Assembly: GCA_029964075.1 (NCBI GenBank)
Contig: CM057136.1
Location: forward strand, 13,008,381 to 13,072,380
DNA: 64,000 bases
Source of the DNA: Patiria pectinifera
Lineage: Eukaryota; Echinodermata; Asteroidea; Valvatida; Asterinidae
Reading direction: 5' to 3'
Below are positions 30,869 to 61,200 of the stretch, in pieces (the stretch's first letter is position 1; each line of letters begins with the position of its first letter). The notes beneath the pieces are model-generated. The model saw nothing but the letters and a program-made list of their open reading frames with translations. It had not been told where the DNA came from and made no database searches. Made by a program: the position numbers and the translations under genes.

Positions 30869-33080
30869 ATGCCCACAATAAGGCTATCGAGCTCAGATGG
30901 GGAGATCTTTGAGATGGAGGTGGACATTGCAAAGCAGTCCGTCACAATCAAAACGATGTTAGAAGGTAAGAAAACAAACAAGATGGGAATAGATCGGAGC
31001 TTTATGTCTCAGCAGTGGAAGTGCCAACAAGAGAAAAGTTCCTCGTAACGCGGAGCCTGCCGGGGCAGCACTACTCGCTGTTCAGTTATCATATTGTGTA
31101 TGCATTATTGTCACATCCTGTGAAATTATAAATGAAAAAAATGAAATGGATTGGACTTTCCGATCGCTAATAGATCTTGGAGTGGATGAGGATGACGACG
31201 AGCCCATCCCCCTCCCCAACGTCAACTCGGCCATCTTGAAGAAGGTCATCAAGTGGTGCACCTACCACAAGGAGGACCCCCCGCCACCAGAGGACGACGA
31301 GAACAGGGAGAAGAGGACGGATGACCTCTGCGGCTACGACCTGGACTTCCTGAAGGTGGACCAGGGCACGCTATTTGAGCTGATCCTGGTGAGTCTTCCT
31401 TGGCTTTTCAATTTTCATCCTTTATTTGTCTCAATTCCATGTCAACTTTTTTTTACTGATGGTCTGGAATATTCTTCCTGTATGTAGTTTTCATCTTTAA
31501 AATGATCACACAATAAATTCTTCTTTTCTAGGCGGCAAATTATCTGGACATCAAAGGGCTTTTGGATTCCACCTGTAAGACCGTGGCTAACATGATCAAG
31601 GGCAAGACCCCAGAGGAGATCAGGAAAACATTCAACATCAAGAACGACTTCAGTCCAGCCGAGGAAGAACAGGTAAAAAAGAGTTTTGGAAATGCGATTA
31701 AACTTGTGTTCTTGAGCAGGACACTTTACTACAATTGCCTAGTTCCATCGAGGAGTGTAACTGGGGCAGCTGTGAGGGCAGAGACCAGATTGCGCTGATC
31801 TCGAGCTGGTGCTCAGAAAACTGGTCTTGTGGCTCTGCTAGTCACAGAATTCCGTGCTTACGCTCACCTTTTTGTGCTAACCGGAAAAAAAAATCTGTGC
31901 TAACCCTGTAAGTACAGAATCCTTACTTACGGGATGTACGCATGTGGAGAAGCCAACATTCCTCGCTAACCCTTGAAATGTGCTTACTGTAAGCACAGAA
32001 TTTTCTGCTACAGTAAGCAGAGTCATGAATTTCGGTCCTGGTCTTGTGGCTTGATGAACAGGGGTAAAAATTGTAAAAGACTTTGAGGCCTTGGTACAAC
32101 AAAGAGCCACGATATTATGATTATTAACCCTAACTCCCTAGGCCTTTTTGCTAGGATGTAGCCTGAATACTGCAAAATCCTCCAATTGGCCTCATGGAAA
32201 AATAGCATATAGCCTCTATCCTGAAAATTCCTCCATTATTTCTTGAGTATGGTCCATGGAGGGGTGAATACTGCCTGAATCCTGCAAAATGTTACGGCCG
32301 TGACTGTCAGTATGTTGAGGCTTGGCCAGTGACATCCTGGAGCAGTACGGAGGCTTTCAAGCATAATCCAGGCCTATATTAATACATGGCTGAGCAAAAA
32401 AGACGCAAGGTCCGGCCCAAGACCTTGACAAAGTGCATCCTTAAAGTGCATCAGTAACGCACTTTTGCAGTAGTGTAACCTCAATCCTCCAAATTCCTCC
32501 ACTTTGGCAAGGAGGAATTTTAAGGATTTAGGGCGCTTAAGGTTAACGGAATGTGTATAAAAAGGGAGTGCCTGTGTAAGAGGAACACAACCTTACCACG
32601 GATGCAGAACAGAAATGCCATCAGTAACAGTTAACTGCCAAGGGCGTTGTATTTTACAACCGACTTGCTGCAAATCAGCAAGTGTACACAAGCCACCAAA
32701 GTGCCTTCACATACTGTCATAAATAGGCCACATTCTGTGTCCAAAATGTCTTGCACGGAGCCACCGGCAGGCTCAGAAACTTCGTTCAAACAGGGGTTTG
32801 AAATCTCAGCTTTAAAGCTGATTTCAGCTTTTTTTGTTTCAGATTTCAGCTTTTTTTTCAGCTTTTTCCCTCACTTGCTGTGTACAAAAGTATAGAAAAT
32901 ATCCAAAGTTCAGCTTTTTTTACACTTTTTTTTCAGGTGTTTTCAGCTATTTTTATCAGTGGTCACTCACACCCCTGTTTAAAGCTGAAAGCTTTTCGTC
33001 TTCACCGATAGTATCAACTCAATTTTCCTTGTCTTTGCCTTCAGGTCCGGAAGGAGAACAGCTGGTGTGAAGAGAAGTAG
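30869..33080 (+). CDS. SKP1: SKP1, SCF ubiquitin ligase adaptor
   Basis: Coding exons 30869-30965, 31174-31388, 31532-31672 and 33045-33080 total 489 bases, giving 162 residues against 163 in the human protein. SKP1 links the cullin CUL1 to F-box proteins in SCF ubiquitin ligases in nucleus and cytosol. Visible hallmarks are the start [15 protein letters not shown], the acidic loop [29 protein letters not shown], the BTB/POZ-fold part [20 protein letters not shown], the F-box-binding [20 protein letters not shown] and the C terminus [11 protein letters not shown]. All junctions have GT-AG signals and keep frame. The ATG follows a good acceptor directly, so an upstream non-coding exon is likely, as in vertebrate SKP1; I did not locate it. 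Local changes such as LCGYDLDFL instead of the usual IPVWD are conservative in context. Confidence 0.96.
31700..31800. repeat. SINE tail fragment, SKP1 intron 3
   Basis: GGACACTTTACTACAATTGCCTA matches the inverse of the SINE tail at 44128-44165, so this is a truncated copy of that family. Confidence 0.55.
32120..32555. repeat. TCCTGAATCCTGCAAAATCC-type repeat block, SKP1 intron 3
   Basis: CCTGAATACTGCAAAATCCTCC and relatives recur on both strands. It is related to 30455-30792, so two family members bracket SKP1 exons 1-3. Confidence 0.65.
32815..32960. repeat. T-rich TTTCAGCTTTTTT repeats before the last SKP1 exon
   Basis: At least six CAGCTTT or TTTTCAG words lie in T-rich sequence, each looking like an acceptor, 85-230 bases before the real acceptor at 33044. 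Confidence 0.7.
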
Positions 33081-34445
33081 AGCACCTCCCATCAGATAAG
33101 CCGCCCCTTACCCACGCACCTCTTAGAAAAACTGCCCAACTTTTGTTTTGATACCCTGAGTCAAATGAAAGCGCATCATCAGTTCTTGCGAAATTCTAAG
33201 GCAGAAAATGCTGCTCTTTTCCAATGGGATCCAAGTTTTGACTCGTATATTGGTGATATCTGTTGTTCATTTCCAGAGCCCCATCTTTAAATTCAAGTAA
33301 GAAATCGTAATCTTAAAATTGGTTAAATCCTTTCACCGGAAATGTTTGATAAGCGGATAGTTAGCTTTATAGTTCAATGGCAATTTGATTCTTTCTTGCT
33401 TGTAAAGTTTGAAAAAAAGGGGATAAAAAGTATTTTAAAAAGTCGAGCATGGATTCATCGATATTTGAGGTTGACTGTACGCTAAATTTATGAGGAACGA
33501 GAGACGGAACTTAGGAGAGGACATGGGGACCCAACTTTGACTGAAATCTGCCCCCCCCACAAAAAAAACCCACTGTGGTGACAACAATTTTAATATTACA
33601 GGTCTTAATATCTTAGGATTGTGACATTTTGACCCGGTGCTTTCTGAAAAGGAGAGTTCATTACACAAATGCCTATTTATTCTCATACAATGTCTGGGAA
33701 AATTACATGATCAACGTATGAATTGTTCAGTGGTTTCGTGTGTTTGTTTCACTTCAGTAGGTTGTGGGTAGACAAATTCGCGTGGGACCTTGACAATTGA
33801 TTCTGTGACATTTGTAAACCCATTTTACAAAAAGCACCAAAATTAAAGAAAACCTTCAACTAGAAACCAGTATGATTGCCAAGAATTGTTTTGTCATTGG
33901 CGTAATAATGAATATTCATCTGCTGTTGGCGCCTTTGTTTGATTGATTGTATAAAATTGTAACTTGTTAGCGTTTTGGTATATTTTTTAGAAGTGATGAT
34001 TTGTTGTTGAAATCCTATTTCTGTATTTCCAGAATTTGTCGGCGTACTTTTCGTTTATCTCGATCTATTGCCGACTGTACAACTAATCATTGCATGAGGC
34101 TGCACAAGCGAATAGTTGGTGTTTTTTTGTGTGTAAAATATTGATGGTATTTGTAATCCCTTGTGTTTTGTGAGAGTTGAGCATATTTTTGAAGGTTATT
34201 AATAATCCTTTGCATGTGGGTGCAACATGAATATACTACAGCACGATGTCGGCAGCCAACTTGGATTGTTCACTTCCCCTGAGTGGACATAGATAAAATA
34301 TACATATCTTCAAGATGTACATGCATTATAATAAAAAAAAATGTTTCAAAGTTTAGCCTTAAGTTCCCATACAGTATATCCCCCCAAAATGTGTCTGTTT
34401 CAATATCTTTGAAATAACCAAAACAAAAACACATTTTGAAAATGT
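33081..34445 (+). other. SKP1 3' flank, probable 3' UTR
   Basis: A/T-rich with no coding signal. No canonical AATAAA was confirmed, so the transcript end is not set. Confidence 0.45.
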
Positions 34446-35128
34446 TTAATTGTGCAGATACTCCTAATCCTTGGCCTAAACTCGTTTGAGTGTTATTTAT
34501 TTCATCACGCCTCACTGCACAATGGTCAATTGATCACAATGTTTCTGGACACTGTGACCAAGTTCCTTGCCTTAATCAATTTCGGTGCTCTGTTATGTAA
34601 GCTGTGTAAAATCCTTCATGTTGTGAAAAAAAGGGTCGTGGTTGGGGATTGGAATCATTTGCCCTTGAGCAAAGTCAAGGTCTTGAGTAAACTGAGGTCA
34701 TGCCATGATGACCGTTAGCCTGGCAAATGATTCCAATCCCCAACTGCAGCCCTTTTTCATAATAAACATGAAGGATTTTACGCAGCTTACTAACAAAGTA
34801 CTGAAATTGACAAGGAACTTGGTCACAGCATCCTTTTTATAGCTCCATGGTCACAGCGTCCGAAAATGTTGTTGTGATCAATCAATGGACCGATCCAGTA
34901 AGCCCCTCCCACTGCACACGTGGGCAAATTAACACGTGCTCCTCTAGCTCTCCAATGCCACACTGCATTTTCCTGCTGCGCACATCATACGCGCGTGCAC
35001 GCATATCGACTTTTGTGCACGCATGTCGGACACATAAATCACGGCTGTGATTGGTCAGAATACCATGGGGCGGTGCGTACTGGATCGGTTCATTGACCAA
35101 GGATTAGGAGTATTTGCACAATTAAAAA
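34446..35128. mobile_element. 683-bp element with about 30-bp terminal inverted repeats
   Basis: TTTAATTGTGCAGATACTCC...AATCCTTGG at the left is inverted at the right (CCAAGGATTAGGAGTATTTG...CAATTAAA). Inside, a second inverted pair (GTGACCAAGTTCCTTG at about 34553 and CAAGGAACTTGGTCAC at about 34812) flanks TTGGGGATTGGAATCATTTG and its inverse. Confidence 0.85.
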
Positions 35129-36879
35129 CATGCAAAATTTACTGTGTGGTTTTGTTGTTATTTGAGGAAATATTTAGACGGACATTTGTTGGGGACATGT
35201 AGTCATGCGCTCATGCTCCATTTTTCAAAGGAATTAGTAAAGTTCTCAACTGTTTTTCTGCATTTCTTATCAACTGCACTGTTAGCAATAACCTAGAATC
35301 ATCTTGTGTTACCTGGCATTTTTTCATGTTGCAAATGATTTGCTCCAATTTTTTTTGCCAGTAATCTTCGTTTACATCCCATAATATGCAGAAACCATTG
35401 TGTACAGACCTGTTTCATAAAATGTGTTGATAATTTTTGAGAATATTGTTAGAGCTAAATATTGCACTTAAGAGTTGCTAAATTTAGGGTGCACGGGTAA
35501 CTAACTTGTTGGCAGTTATTGTAGCGACAAACTAATTGGTTAAACAAAAATCGTAACACGTTTGTAAACATTCATTAGCCTATGTGGAACCAGTATCTGG
35601 CTATAAGCCAAATTGCATACCCTTGTATAGTGTGATAATGTTTAGTATTGTTTGCGTAACGGATTTACAACAGTGGGCATTTTCGTGCAGCAAATGAGTG
35701 GAACTTTTGAGATTTTGAGTAATGACATAATTACCAAGGGTTTTAATTCACTGTTGCACATCTTTAAAGCCAATACGAATAAGTTTATTATTTAAATGTA
35801 ATTTTTTTAAAGCAGAGCAGGGAATACTGAATCCAGATAAATTCAAAACGGTGTAAAAAAAAACAAAAAAAAAAAACGGGTTGAAAACGGTCCTCAGAGC
35901 AATGTTATGCATAGTTATGGCTTACATATCTTGTTACAATTATGGTGTCATTCTTGGTGCCATATTGAAAAAAAAATGTACTCTACAACGGTAGTACAAA
36001 TATTTCGTCAGAATCAATTTTAAATTGGTATTGAAGAGTGCCTGCTATTGGTTTGCACCATTCAGTCAGTTGGTGAATGATTGTGTCCATAATCCGAAAA
36101 CAAAAATGTGGTTTAGTTGTACAAAAATATTGCACCATTCTGGTTTGTGTACTGCATAAATAACATGCTACTCACTTCACAGTTGTGTGGATTAGATTAA
36201 AAAAAAACAAGCCTAATTTTGTGAATTGTTATTGTGTGTTATTCTTCCCTTATGTTGTACGAAGTAGGCATGATCATAAAAACATTGCTCTTGGTACCAT
36301 GGTTACAAATAATTCACATAATAATTAACTTTTTTTCTAAACCGTTGTTAATGACAAAGATTTGTGTAAAGACGATTCTAAATTCTAACCACATGTATAG
36401 AATATATAGGCCATGTCATCGTTTTAAATGGGGATATTTTAGGCTAAGGGAGAATTTGAAATTTATAAAAAAAATCTAAGGGACTTCACTCGCTTCACTA
36501 AATTCCCAATAGCCTTTACTCGATCATTTCAACCCCTTTTTAGTTAGATTTACTCATTTCAACCCCTTTTTTGGTTTTTGTCAAGAAAAATTCCCTTTTG
36601 AAAAATAAACTAGTGCACTGTGCCACGTAAAAAATAGTGCAGGCCACAAAAATGATGACAGAAAATGCAAATATTTCGTCAGTGCAGTGATTTGTGTGAA
36701 CGCCCACATCTGCCTTTTCATATTTCTATCAAACGGGTGGCGCTATTCACCTGCTGTACACATGGGACAAGTGATTTTGCAGTCCGGTACGGTACATATC
36801 AACCTGGATAAGACAGCCTCGGTACTTACAAACTCGGTACAATATACATTGTGCATTCACTTCGCGTTGCACTGACTAT
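35129..36879. other. Intergenic between SKP1 and GFPT1
   Basis: A/T-rich, with no gene recognised. ATTTCAACCCCTTTTT is duplicated at 36525-36575. Confidence 0.5.
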
Positions 36880-37118
36880 TGTATTGAACGAGTGCCGAGC
36901 AGGTTAGCTTCGACTGTGGTACCGAACTGCTAGGAACCGGATCGGTAGTGCGTGCTGTTTACGGATTTACACGGGTTTTACTTTGGTTTGACACGTTGCT
37001 TCTCTAGCTCTGTGTACATCGCGTCGCTCGAAGCATTTTCTCGGTAGCGAGTGCGGTCCAAATAAGATCTTTGATTCATCACAGATTCCCGGAGCTCGGA
37101 GTGTGTTCTGCTCTCAAG
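36880..37118 (+). promoter_or_regulatory. Probable GFPT1 5' UTR and promoter region
   Basis: The stretch is richer in G+C and CpG (TCGGTAGCGAGTGCGG, CATCGCGTCGCTCG) than its surroundings and runs into the first coding exon without a splice acceptor. No TATA box is obvious, and the transcription start is not defined. Confidence 0.45.
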
Positions 37119-54262
<17,144 letters not shown>

Positions 54263-55223
54263 GGGCGCCAGATGTCGATGCTGTTCTTTTTGGGCCAACG
54301 GGATCATGTGCAAGTGTTATGGTGACATAAGCTTCCTGACTTTCCCCAATCAAATTTTAAATAGAGAATCATCGTTACAGCCAAGTGTTTTTGGAGTACC
54401 GAGTTATTTGCCAAATTTTTTTAAAGGTATTTAGGTGTGTATACCAGCCGGAAAACATTGACAAATGAAAAGTAAACGCTTTAAAGATGGATACCGAAAT
54501 AAATGTGAGATTTAAAAAAAAATTAAGCTTTTTGAAAAATTTCAGTAGTCCAAAAGTTCTTCGCTACAACTCTGATCACAATATGTCATTTGTAGCGATT
54601 AGGTTATCGGACATATTTTCTATTCCAAAGATTGTAACAAAACTAAGGTTAGAAACAAGTTTTAGCAGTGAGCGGCTTGGATGCAGGGTGAGCGATTTAC
54701 GGGGAAATGTACTTAATATTTCTTTGCGTGACTTAAAGCGTATTTTCTGGGCCAGTAATTTCACTGTTGTGAGTGGCGATTTTGACTACATTTGTATCTG
54801 GGCATTTGTGATTTTCAAAACAAGTAGCAAATATTCTATATGACAATACTTAAAGTACTGAAAAATTCTTTGGGATTTTTTTTTTTACATAATAAGCTTG
54901 GCAAACCTAGGAATTTAATCTCCACAAGTAAAAAAAACACACCAACATCTTGATAAAGAAATTCTTGTTATAGGATCAATTAATAAATGGCATTATATAT
55001 ATTTTTTTCTTGTTACTCAAAAAGTATTCCAAGTGTTATATTACATTCCATGAAGATTTTCTCACACGATACGTTAAAATTTCATTCTTAATTCAAGGAA
55101 AGAGATTTCAATGGTTTTAGTAACTTGATACCGTAGCTAAATTCCAAAATAATGAAATATTGTTGTTATTGTTTTTATGTCTTTAAACAAAGACATTGAC
55201 TGAGTGGTGAACCGCCAACATAG
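54263..55223 (+). other. GFPT1 3' flank, probable 3' UTR
   Basis: No coding signal. AATAAA at 54982-54987 is one possible polyadenylation signal. Confidence 0.45.
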
Positions 55224-55296
55224 GGCTGGATAGCTCAGTTGGTAGAGCACCGGAACGGCAATCCGGAGGTCGCGGGTTCAAACCCCGCTCCAGTCA
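55224..55296 (+). tRNA. tRNA-like cloverleaf, probable pseudogene or SINE head
   Basis: All four arms form: GGCTGGA with TCCAGTC (one G-U), D stem GCTC/GAGC, anticodon stem CCGGA/TCCGG and T arm GCGGG-TTCAAAC-CCCGC. The seven-base loop is ACGGCAA, giving anticodon GGC but with C instead of U before it. It lacks the G3-U70 pair of alanine tRNAs. Related fragments at 22290 and 2740 suggest a SINE family. Confidence 0.55.
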
Positions 55297-55323
55297 ATTT
55301 CTTTTTTCAAACTTAAAATAATA

Positions 55324-55827
55324 ACAGGGTGAGTAAAAAAATGAAACCCAAATGTCGCGACCATTTTTTTAAAGTAAAGTTCTGCATGTAGCACTTTCAA
55401 ATTCTAGGATTAAAAAGCCCAATTCATAAGCTTTCGTTTAGTACAAGAATCATTCAAATCACTCATGTACTTTTCAAGTTACGGAGTTTTAAACACAGCC
55501 GCCGTTTTAAGGTTCTGTCCACGGATCACAAAAAAGTTCAGTGTTCTTTCAGCAAAACGAAAACAAATCACATAAGGATGTGTGTGAATTGTTTTCGTTT
55601 TGCTGAAAGAACACACACCTTTTTGTGATCCGTGGACAGAACTTTAAAACGGTGGTTGCGTTTAAAACTCTGTAACTTGAAAAGTACATGAGTGATTTGA
55701 ATGATTCTTGTACTCAAAGAAAGCTTATGTATTAGGCTTTCATTTCCTAGATTTTGAAAGTGCTACATGCAGAACTTCTCAAACAATTGTCCCGACATTT
55801 GGGTGTTTTTTTTCCCACTCACCCTGT
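55324..55827. mobile_element. 504-bp fold-back element with ACAGGGTGAGT ends
   Basis: ACAGGGTGAGT at the left is ACTCACCCTGT at the right. Long arms carry GTTCTGCATGTAGCACTTTC and GATCCGTGGACAGAAC with their inverses. A partial second copy is at 56788-57085. Confidence 0.88.
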
Positions 55828-55984
55828 ATAATGTACCTAGTCAGTTTCCCTAGGTGGTTTCTTTTAAAAAAAAAATTGTTATTTTCCAATTTATTCATGT
55901 TGTCTTTCATGCATGCCAGTAGTAAATGATAGTAGTTTCAACATGTAAATTGAGAAATTGTATACTTATATTTTATCGCTTGTG

Positions 55985-56155
55985 AGCCAGTTTTGTACAT
56001 AGATTGATTGCATTGAGCAGCCATGTTTGAGGTGTGCTTTGTTATGTGAAGTCATTAACAATGAATGCACAAGATGGCTACTCATGCGTACCCCTGTTGA
56101 ACAAAAGCACACACCTCAAACATGGCTGCAATGCAATCTGTCTATACGCATGCTT
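55985..56155. repeat. Inverted repeat around AGCCATGTTTGAGGTGTG
   Basis: GATTGCATTGAGCAGCCATG and TTTGAGGTGTGCTTTG are answered by AAAAGCACACACCTCAAACA and TGGCTGCAATGCAATC, a MITE-like fold-back of about 170 bp. Confidence 0.8.
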
Positions 56156-56787
56156 TGCTATTCATGTACCTATGTACTTTTCCTTGTGTATTGTATGTTG
56201 ACATGCTGATTGTCTTACAATGTACATCTATATTCCTTCTAACAAAATTGTCTTGTGTTTAGAAATAGCTTGACGTTGACGGTTTCAGAAATGTTTTAAT
56301 TTGAATTTTTTGTTGAAATAGAATTTTGTAGTCCCTAGTATAACCTCATGTTTTATAGAGAGTTAAATAACTTTATTTAAGTAAACAAATGAGTTTTCTA
56401 AATCTTTTTGTTTCAAAATTAGGGATTATTTGATGTGCCTTTTTCCATTTTTTTGGACCGGCTGACATTTTGAATATTCATACGCTCTCGGCAAATTTAG
56501 ACAGTGTTTGGTCACAAAATCGACATTTCCTTTATAGAAGATGTCTTTTATTGCTCAACTGTGGTACTTTGTACTGCCTGAAAATGCTAGAAAATATTAC
56601 GATTATCTCGAGGTGCCTTGTTCTTTGCAAAGCTAAATTCTTGGCCCCCCTTCCAAAAATGATCTCAGCGTTACTTTGATTTGTTTTGGGTCATCACGTT
56701 GGTTTTTGTAGATATTGCTTTAGTTACGTTTGGATTTGTCATAGAAAATACTTGATGGCTTCTGTGAAGCACGTTTTAGTGTATAAT

Positions 56788-57085
56788 GTACATAGTGAGT
56801 CAATGAGAAGGAAACCCAAATGGCAGGAACCAATTTTTTGAATGAGGTTTTACTGAAAGAACACACACCTTTTTTGTGATCCGTGGACAGAACTTTGAAA
56901 CTGTGGTCCGTTGTGTTTAAAAATTTCGTATTAACCTAAAATGTACATGAGAGGTTTGAATGATTCTTGTACCAAAAGAAAGCTTATTAATTAGGCTTTC
57001 ATATCCTACATTATGAAAGTGCTGCATGCAGAACTTTATTAAGAAAATGGTCCCGCCATTTGTGTTTTTTTTTTACTCACCCTGT
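56788..57085. mobile_element. Partial second copy of the ACAGGGTGAGT fold-back element
   Basis: Matches the right arm of 55324-55827 and ends ACTCACCCTGT. Its left end is short and diverged, so it has lost most of one arm. Confidence 0.8.
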
Positions 57086-58006
57086 ATGTTTAGTGGTTTA
57101 GTTCGATAGCATGACGTCACATGACATTACCGATTACCACATAGATTTAAATGAACTCCCAAAAAAATGTTTTAGGAAGGAAATAACTTTTTTATCCAAT
57201 GCTCGTGTTGGATTTTTATTTTAGACCAGAATTTCTTTTTTTCCGACCATTTTTTTTTTTTTGTGATTGACGGGTATTATATATTCTTGGTTCTAAATTT
57301 GTTTTATTTTCAGGTTAAAGGTTAACATTTTAGTTAGCTGAATCAATTTTGTGACTGTCTGTTAAATCAGTATCATCATTTGTAATTTAGCATTTTGTGT
57401 GTTTGCTAACACAACGTGTTTCAAATCTAATGATGGATAACTAACAACTAACCTGATGAAGAAGTTCAGCTCAGCTTGTAGCTGTATATTCCGAGAAAAC
57501 AGCATTCTAAGATCAAATCAAAAATCAAAGTTACTGAATCATAAATTGTTTTGAATTGCAGCTATACGCGACGTCGCGCACTGATCCGACGAATTATAAC
57601 AACCGCGCGCGCCGCGCGCGCGTTCCAAATACTCAATACTTGTGCGCGCCGAAAAAAAAAACAACTAACTAATATTTTCCCCCGGTGCTTCTCGGTGCTT
57701 AAATCACTGTTGGACCCTTTTTCTTTCGTTGACAGAATGAAAGCTTCCCAGAAAGAATAATTTCACAGGGAGTTTAGTCCCCTTAATATCTTTCAACCAA
57801 GTTTGTTTTTCAACAATAATTACGCCAGTTACTTTTCGGATGGCTGCAAATGATGGACTATAGCTTTAAGGACATCGCAAACACCATAATAATGTTATAC
57901 ATGATATGCTGCGATATTTATAAGCATGTACGGTGTATATCTCGAAAATAAATATGTAGGATATTAAATCGTACGACTGATATCTGTGTGGTCACAAACT
58001 CAATTG
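57086..58006. other. No gene recognised
   Basis: Contains a CpG-rich GCGCGCGCCGCGCGCGCG patch near 57603-57622. AAATAAA near 57945 could be a distal polyadenylation signal. Confidence 0.45.
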
Positions 58007-58215
58007 GGAAAGAATGTTGCAACCTGACGCTGCTTTTTTCCTCTTCATTTATCATCTCAATGAAGATCAGTCATTGCAAAAATGATGATAAGACATGAAT
58101 CTAGGACTGAAAATCATTTCCAATGTTGTTAGGAAATACTTGGGAAAATGTTCTTGATTCTCCATAGACTTTGAACACAACCGCCGAAGTAGCGTCAGGT
58201 TGCAACATTCTTTCC
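58007..58215. mobile_element. MITE with GGAAAGAATGTTGCAACCTGA ends, copy 2
   Basis: Terminal inverted repeats of about 24 bp, GGAAAGAATGTTGCAACCTG and its exact inverse. The interior matches 37361-37617. Confidence 0.9.
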
Positions 58216-61200
58216 GATGCAACCAGCATGGTATGGGCAGTTTCATGGATACCGCCATCTTTGTGGTCACCATGGTAACGGGTCTTTTCATTGAAAAATA
58301 TGTCATTGTATGTCGTCATGCCATTGTATCATGAGCATGATGGAACGTACATGTATTTTTTTACTGACGCGTATATCCTTGAAAAGGGTATAGATGGGAG
58401 CGGACATCCGGGAGCTTTTTACACGGCTTGTCTAGTTCCTAGACCTATTTACTTAAATCTCAATGGTTCTTGAGTCTGGAGTGTCGAATGATAACTCGTA
58501 TCAACCGGTGAAATCAGCTGGTGTGCAAATGAATAGAAGTTTTCAGAGGACGTAAATCCCGCCCCAGGAGGCCAAACGCATTTCACGGTGTGGGCATTTA
58601 GGGTAAGTTTGTTTCTTATGCGCCAATTGTGAATTCTGCCTGGGGCTGTATCCCAGCGTGTTTACATTTCATTTAGGCCTACACTAGCGAAGCTACACGA
58701 TAATGTTTTTGAGGCCTTTTATACTCGTAGTATTATTAACGCTATGGTATTCCCTAACGTGTTACACTTCGAAGTTTCCCGCGAATTTCCTCATGCAGTG
58801 TTACCAAGCCTCTCAGTTTTTGAAAAAAAACCTTCAAATTCATTCAGTTAAATACTGGTGCTATTACCTAAATAATGCTTGCCGTCGGTTGAACCTTTGT
58901 GAGCAAAAATAGTGTCTTGTTCGAAATTCAAAAACGGTGGCGTCCGGAATTTGGGCACAAATTCGGCCGAGTGTTCCCTAATGTGGCGCACTTGAACAAA
59001 TCTCGGAAAATCCCACGTTAACATCAAAGAATTTCTTAAAAGTTGATAAATTTTGATAAATCATTATTATCTCCACTCACATACCCAAGCAAAAGTTTTG
59101 TCAGAAAATTATTTTCGTATTTTTGGGCGCATTTCAAAAGGGTTCAATGTGCACTTCGGAATAAGGTCCATGCATATGACGTCATCAGAGGCTAGAGAAA
59201 TAGTAGAGAGACATGTACAACTTGACCTCACTGAGGTCAAATCTCGCATATAAGTTTACTGTGGGAAACGGCCGTGCATTGCCTCTATAGAATCGGAAAT
59301 TCACGCCCAAAATTGAATTTCTCTGGATTTTTGTAGCGGCTACGCAAACTCAAGATTAATGAACGGGAGTGTCTGGAGCTTGATGGAACTTCACCTACTG
59401 AGAAATTTGAGGTAAATATTGCTCTAGCAAGACACTAGAGGTGAAAAATCAAAGTGCGCCACGTTAGGGGCCGCGCCAAGTTAGGGTACATCAACAATAC
59501 AACGTGGCGTCGTGCCATGTGACGCCATGCCGTCAGACTACCGCTGAGCAACCCAAACATTTAACATGTATCGTTTGCATGATATTTGGCCCAGATATTA
59601 GACAGTTTCTCTCAACATTTCAAGAGATATACAGGCAGTGCAGATGAGAACCGTTTGTTGAAAGTTGGCAATACGGTGACCCCAACATCCAATATAATTT
59701 TGTAAACAATGTAAAGAATGGTCTGTGTAGTTGGGACGGTGTTATAGGCCTACTTGGGACATAAAAACACTACCAGAATCCTCAAACTTACATCAAAGTT
59801 CAAGTCACAAGTAACAATTATTTCTTTACATTCTTTAGATAATATAAACTGTGTTCATAATATACACCAAACTTACAGACTGTCTTTCCCTTCCAACCCA
59901 CATTTGGCTGCGTCTCAGCGTCAATTAAATGCACTTAATTTTCACCCATAGATATTTGGCCATTAAGGACGTACATGTTTCATTAGTCCAACAATTTGGA
60001 ACTCTTAATGCTGTGTACCCAAAACTGAAGGTACTGAAAACATGCAATACAAGAAAGTAGACTGGCACGTGAAACAACCAGTCCAACACCCCTACTGCAT
60101 CAATCAACTGTGTCAAAAGAAACATCTGGTACCTAGTCTCTATTTCTTAACATGTATGCATTCTCTCCATAGTCATGCCACCAGACCACTAATGCTAGGG
60201 ACAATCTTTTCAAAAAGTCTAGTCTTAGGCTTCAAATGAAATCACTTGGCTTCACTCTCAGGTGACAAAATGTTGAAGAAAGTGTCCTTTTAAAATTGAA
60301 TTCAGAGCTCAAACTTGCTGGTAAAATACTGAGGACCTTGTCTTTGCCTCATGAAAACGTTGAAGAATTTTGTTAGCTAAAGAGTGAGTAAAGTTGGCCT
60401 CATTTTATAACTTTTTGCATGTTTTTTTCTGCACTCAATATCCCAGTCTGGCCCCAACTGTAGCAATGCACCCGACTATAGCAATGCGCCCAACTACAGC
60501 AATGGCCCCAAACTATAGTTGGGTCGGGGCTATAATTGGGGCCTAACAACACTATACCAGAAATTCTCATGGGAACATCAAGTCACCACTTACAATGATT
60601 TTTTTACATACACTATGATAGATATTATCACAACTTCTTGGTAACCACCTTTTTTCTTAATTGATACCTAAGTTTGAGAGATTTTGGATGTTTGCACAAG
60701 ATTTTAGAGAAATGTTTATGATTCTTTCGTCTTTTTTTCTGCTTTTATCTTTTTCTGGGCTTCCCCTCCCTTTTTTTGAGGAGGACTTGTTTCTTAAATA
60801 CCGTAACACCATGTCAAACCTTGTTTCCACCTGTTACCATGGTTTCCATTGTCAATTTTGCCCGTGAAATGTAGCTTGTATACAACATCGACCACACCAT
60901 TACACCAGCATTGGATACCAAACTCCAATGTCTATCTCAAAAATATCAACTTTCCAGAAAGGAAAAAAAATCATCATCGATTTGAAACTTGTGGCCTAAA
61001 CTGGCGAGGCAGCGGTCCGTCGGATAATAAGCGCGCTTGGCTCGCCGAGTTAATTGCGATGGCTAGATTTCAAGTGGAATTAATTAGTCCTGATGATGCC
61101 GAACTGTCGTCGACTTTCTTCGTGGCTATGCCAGAGCGTCGTTTGCACCCCAACGACAGTTTGCAATGAAAGACAGTCGATAATGTTTTAAATAGTCCCC

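Noticed and set aside
31877-32208. Minus-strand frames inside SKP1 intron 3
   Set aside because: They overlap dispersed repeats, have no motif, and lie opposite an expressed gene.
60849-61169. 106-codon plus-strand frame
   Set aside because: No recognised motif, no splice-supported continuation, and no conservation evidence available here.
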